DNA of 64,000 bases from Xanthomonas sacchari (GTDB lineage: Bacteria > Pseudomonadota > Gammaproteobacteria > Xanthomonadales > Xanthomonadaceae). A program made the position numbers and the translations under genes. A model generated the notes under the pieces. That model was not told where the DNA came from, did no database searches, and saw nothing but the letters and a program-made list of their open reading frames with translations. Within the stretch, counting starts at the first letter, position 1. Each line of letters starts with the position of its first letter. This document shows positions 61,297-64,000 of the stretch, piece by piece. Where the stretch lies: NCBI RefSeq assembly GCF_040529065.1, contig NZ_CP132343.1:1922001-1986000 (forward strand), read 5' to 3'.

Positions 61297-61686
61297 ATGC
61301 CCACCGAAATCCGCATGCTGGCCTGGGCGATCCTGCTCGGGATCGCGCAACTGCTGCTCGCCTCCGCCTTCGTCACCGCACAACGCGGCTTGAAGTGGAA
61401 CGCCGGCGCGCGCGATGCGCCGCAACCGCCGCCGGCCGGCGTGGCCGGGCGCCTGGATCGCGCGCTGCGCAATTTTTTGGAGACCTTCCCGTTCTTCGCC
61501 GCCGCCGCGGTGGCGGTGGCCGCGTTGGGCAGGGGCGATGCGCACACTGCGCTGTCGGCGCAAATCTATCTGTGGGCGCGGGTGGCCTATGTGCCGCTGT
61601 ACGCGGCCGGCGTGCCGTACGTGCGCAGCCTGGTGTGGGTGGTGTCGCTGTGGGCGATCCTGCAACTGGTGTGGGCGCTGTTCTGA
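61297..61686 (+). CDS. MAPEG-family membrane protein
   Basis: 129-aa four-helix membrane protein of the MAPEG family (eicosanoid/glutathione-type). LRNFLETFPFFAAAAVAVAAL and YLWARVAYVPLYAAGVPYVRSLVW are the family core (N-F-x-E-x-F-P and A-R-x-x-Y segments). Bacterial members have mostly unknown substrates. The start was set at ATG 61297. Confidence 0.85.
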   Translation: MPTEIRMLAWAILLGIAQLLLASAFVTAQRGLKWNAGARDAPQPPPAGVAGRLDRALRNFLETFPFFAAAAVAVAALGRGDAHTALSAQIYLWARVAYVPLYAAGVPYVRSLVWVVSLWAILQLVWALF

Positions 61687-61785
61687 GCGCGGTGTACTGC
61701 GACCGATCGTCGCAGCGCTGATCCAGATCAAGGACGCGGTGCGCGGCGGTCGTATCCTGGCCGGGTCCGATCACAGAGTCGCCGC

Positions 61786-62973
61786 ATGCAAGTGGATATC
61801 GCCATCGTCGGGGCCGGCCCTGCCGGCCTGTGCTTCGCCCGCTCGCTGGCCGGCAGCGGCCTGTCGCTGGCGCTGATCGAGCCGCAGCCGCGCGCGGCTT
61901 TGGCCGAGGCCGCCTTCGATGGCCGCGAAATCGCCCTGACCCATGCCTCGCGGGCGTTGCTGGAACAGCTGGACCTGTGGGCGCGGATCGATCCGCAGGC
62001 GATCGCGCCGCTGCGCGATGCGCGGGTGATGAACGGTTCCTCGCCGTTCGCGCTGACCTTCGCTGCGGGCGAGGGCGATCATGGCGACCTGGGCTGGCTC
62101 GTGCCCAATCACCTGCTCCGCCGCGCCGCGTTCGCCGCGGTGCAGGACCAGCCCGGCCTGACCCTGCTCGACGGCGTGTCGGTGCAGGCGCTGCGCCGCG
62201 ATGCGCGCCAGGCGCAGGTGCAGCTCTCCGACGGCCGTAGCGTGGCCGCGCGGCTGGTGGTGGCGGCCGACAGCCGTTTTTCCAGCACGCGGCGCATGAG
62301 CGGGATCGGCGCGCAGCTGCGCGATTTCGGCCGCACCATGCTGGTGTGCCGGGTGCGCCACGAACGTCCGCACCATCAAACGGCTTGGGAGTGGTTCGGC
62401 TACGGCCGCACCATGGCGCTGCTGCCGCTGCAAGGCAACGAGGCCTCGGCGGTGCTGACCCTGCCGCCGGAGCGCGCGCAGGCGCTGCTGCAGATGGACG
62501 AGGCAGCGTTGGGAGCGGAGATCGGCGCCTGCTTCGAGCATCGCCTCGGGGCGATGACGCCGCTGGTGCGGCCGCAGGCGTATCCGCTGGTGGCGGTGTA
62601 CGCGCAGCGCTTCGTTGCCGAGCGCTATGCCTTGATCGGCGACGCCGCGGTGGGCATGCATCCGGTGACCGCGCACGGCTTCAACTTCGGCCTGCAGAGC
62701 CAGGCGCGGCTGGCGCGCGCGCTGCACGACGCGGTCGCGCGCGGCGGCGACATCGCCGCGCCGGCCTTGCTGGCCGGCTACCAGCGCGGACACCGCCTGG
62801 CCACGCGGCCGCTGTACGAGGCGACCAATGCGATCGCCGCGCTGTACACCGACGACCGCCTGCCTGCGCGCGCCCTGCGCAGCGCGGCGCTGCGCGTGGC
62901 CGACCGGGTGGCGCCGTTCAAGCGTGCGATCGCCGCGCACCTGACCCAGCGCGTGGCGGCGATGGGGCGCTGA
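61786..62973 (+). CDS. UbiH/UbiF/COQ6-family FAD monooxygenase, possibly UbiM
   Basis: 395 aa. The FAD-binding signature is VDIAIVGAGPAGLCFARSLA at the N-terminus. DGREIALTHASRALLEQL is the family segment, and RYALIGDAAVGMHPVTAHGFNFGLQS is the second FAD motif (GD...HP). It is a ubiquinone-ring hydroxylase-type protein by family; UbiM is a candidate for the specific activity but the sequence alone does not settle it. A REP element lies downstream. Confidence 0.86.
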   Translation: MQVDIAIVGAGPAGLCFARSLAGSGLSLALIEPQPRAALAEAAFDGREIALTHASRALLEQLDLWARIDPQAIAPLRDARVMNGSSPFALTFAAGEGDHGDLGWLVPNHLLRRAAFAAVQDQPGLTLLDGVSVQALRRDARQAQVQLSDGRSVAARLVVAADSRFSSTRRMSGIGAQLRDFGRTMLVCRVRHERPHHQTAWEWFGYGRTMALLPLQGNEASAVLTLPPERAQALLQMDEAALGAEIGACFEHRLGAMTPLVRPQAYPLVAVYAQRFVAERYALIGDAAVGMHPVTAHGFNFGLQSQARLARALHDAVARGGDIAAPALLAGYQRGHRLATRPLYEATNAIAALYTDDRLPARALRSAALRVADRVAPFKRAIAAHLTQRVAAMGR

Positions 62974-63051
62974 GGTTCCGGCAGCGGAGGAGCGACGGGC
63001 GGCGCGTGCGCTGTGGTGGTTGTCGCCGGGGCTGAGCCTGTTGTGCGCTTC

Positions 63052-63125
63052 CTCGTAGGAGCGGCTTCAGCCGCGACCCGGCTTTCCTGGTAAGGCGTGG
63101 TCGCGGCTGAAGCCGCTCCTACGAG
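63052..63125. repeat. REP-like inverted repeat
   Basis: Two 27-nt perfect reverse-complement arms (63052-63078 and 63099-63125) with a 20-nt loop, the same core as at 2461 and 43217. It lies in the convergent gap between the UbiH-like gene and a hypothetical gene. Confidence 0.92.
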
Positions 63126-63158
63126 GGGCGGAGGGCATGCATCTGCGGGCCTGCAACC

Positions 63159-63482
63159 TCAGGGTGAGCGCGGTTGCGCCGCACCGGCGACGAGCTCGGC
63201 GAGGGCGGCTTGCAGGTCGCCGCCGCGCTGCGCCGCTTCGATCGGGGCGATGGCCCACGCGCAGCCGGCGTGGCGCAGGTGCTGGCGCCAGTCGCCGGGC
63301 CAGGCCTCCAGTTCGTCCAGCGCCAGGTGGATGGAGCCGCCGCGCTCGGCATGCCCGCCGCAGATGGACTGGCCGAGACAGAACGGACGCGCCGCGTCCG
63401 GATCGAGCTGCACGATGTACACGTCGTGGCGCGCATGTTCCGCGGACGGCGCGATGTTGCGGGCGCCGAGTTCGATCAGCAT
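63159..63482 (-). CDS. Hypothetical protein
   Basis: 107 aa from ATG 63482. RHDVYIVQLDPDAARPFCLGQ and GSIHLALDELEAWPGDWRQHL are the distinctive parts; there is no signal or membrane segment. No family recognised, and the ribosome binding site is weak. Its start faces away from the S4-domain gene (67 bp gap, same strand). Confidence 0.55.
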   Translation of the reverse strand: MLIELGARNIAPSAEHARHDVYIVQLDPDAARPFCLGQSICGGHAERGGSIHLALDELEAWPGDWRQHLRHAGCAWAIAPIEAAQRGGDLQAALAELVAGAAQPRSP

Positions 63483-63549
63483 CGTTCGGCAGCCCGCGTT
63501 GCCCGCCACCGTAGGCCGTTGCGTGGCAGGTCGGGCGCACCGAGGGCGG

Positions 63550-63771
63550 TCACAGCTTGCCGAGCACCTGCACCTGCACATCGCCCAGTTGCACCACCTG
63601 GCCCGCGCGCACCTTGCAGGCCTTGCGCAGTTCGACCTCGCCGTCCACGCGCACCTGGCCTTCGCTGATCACGGCCTTGGCCGCGCCGCCGCTGTCGCAC
63701 AGGCCGGTCAGTTTCAACAGGTGCTTGAGTTCCACATAGTCGCTTTCTAGCTGGAGATCGATGGTCTGCAT
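63550..63771 (-). CDS. S4-domain RNA-binding protein (YbcJ-like)
   Basis: 73 aa with a single S4 domain: IDLQLESDYVELKHLLKLTGLCDSGGAAK then EGQVRVDGEVELRKACKVRAG, the typical K-V-(R/K)-x-G turn. E. coli YbcJ is about the same length. It likely binds structured RNA, possibly ribosomal. I start at ATG 63771, where the domain begins. Confidence 0.85.
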   Translation of the reverse strand: MQTIDLQLESDYVELKHLLKLTGLCDSGGAAKAVISEGQVRVDGEVELRKACKVRAGQVVQLGDVQVQVLGKL

Positions 63772-63956
63772 TGGGGGCTTGCTCGGAAATCGGCGCCCAT
63801 TGTCGGTCATTCGCGGACAAAACGCCCGACGTGTCGCTGACCGCAGGCTGCTGCCGCCGCGGCGGGCCGCTGCGTTGGGCCTTGTGGACACCGCGCCAAG
63901 GCCGTCCTCCGGGCAGTGCGGAGCGGGTCACGCCTGAACGGTGCCCTTCACCTGCT

Positions 63957-63986
63957 TTCGACATGCGGCCCGTCAGGGCGCACAAT
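63957..63986 (+). promoter_or_regulatory. Candidate sigma70 promoter at the right edge
   Basis: TTCGAC (63957-63962) and CACAAT (63981-63986) are separated by 18 bp and point out of the window. The rest of 63772-64000 shows no gene. Confidence 0.35.
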
Positions 63987-64000
63987 AGGGGCTTCTTTGC

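Overview
The window is GC-rich, densely coded chromosomal DNA that looks like Xanthomonas or a very close relative (Lysobacterales, Gammaproteobacteria). The grounds are the dispersed GTAGGAGCGGCTTCAGCCGCGAC-type inverted repeats, the in-frame LTPTPLPEGEG-type repeat inside mfd, the gene complement (creBCD, paoABC, rtcR/rsr/rtcBA, Zur-regulated TonB receptor) and codon use. There are no rRNA genes, ordinary tRNA genes or CRISPR arrays, and no recognisable transposase.

Layout. 1-2.4 kb: a sugar-type GPH transporter (cut by the left edge) divergent from an AraC regulator. 2.4-15.1 kb: a minus-strand chemosensory operon, STAS - cheA - three MCPs - cheW - response regulator/EAL phosphodiesterase - cheR - cheB, behind a sigma28-like promoter. 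It has no cheY, so its only receiver output in the window is c-di-GMP hydrolysis. 15.5-19.8 kb: mfd (carrying an inserted repeat) and a GNAT acetyltransferase. 19.9-24 kb: a DUF1963 protein, rlmJ, and a TPR/GGDEF diguanylate cyclase. 24-28.2 kb: creB-creC-creD with a cre-tag-like operator before creD. 28.5-32 kb: GNAT, nitrilase-family hydrolase, gltX, zur.

32.2-38.7 kb is the most striking part, an RNA-repair locus. rtcR (sigma54 activator) is divergent from rsr (Ro60/TROVE), then about 800 bp of non-coding DNA, then rtcB (RNA ligase) and rtcA (RNA 3'-phosphate cyclase). A near-consensus sigma54 promoter and an upstream palindrome precede rsr. The 800 bp encode four tandem tRNA-like RNAs that fit the architecture of bacterial Y RNAs. 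Each has a T-arm, and three have an acceptor-like stem closed by a short loop and followed by a D-arm, a circularly permuted tRNA order. Each is clamped by a GGAAC/GTTCC stem whose flanking pairs co-vary between copies. Two copies also carry 7-nt hairpin loops identical in form to tRNA anticodon loops (CCG and CTT).

38.9-50.8 kb: a secreted protein of unknown function, a YcaQ-like winged-helix protein, a molybdenum-cofactor maturation pair (XdhC/PaoD-like and MocA) convergent with paoABC (periplasmic aldehyde oxidoreductase), a TonB-dependent receptor, and emrE. 51-52.2 kb: an AT-richer island with one orphan gene carrying a HEPN-like RNNYLH motif. 52.2-55.3 kb: a Zur box between a ZnuD-type TonB receptor and a MerC-domain membrane protein, then ribosomal protein THX. 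55.4-59 kb: a ClC chloride/proton antiporter and an adaptive alkylation response pair (Ada-AlkA fusion, Ogt). 59.1-64 kb: a ClpP/SppA-fold lipoprotein, small membrane and exported proteins, a MAPEG protein, a UbiH-like monooxygenase, and an S4-domain RNA-binding protein.

Two regulatory circuits are visible within the window: Zur (31.6 kb) with its probable operator at 54.45 kb, and RtcR with the sigma54 promoter beside it. Starts were moved inward from the longest reading frame where a ribosome binding site, overlap or signal peptide favoured it, and this is stated per entry.
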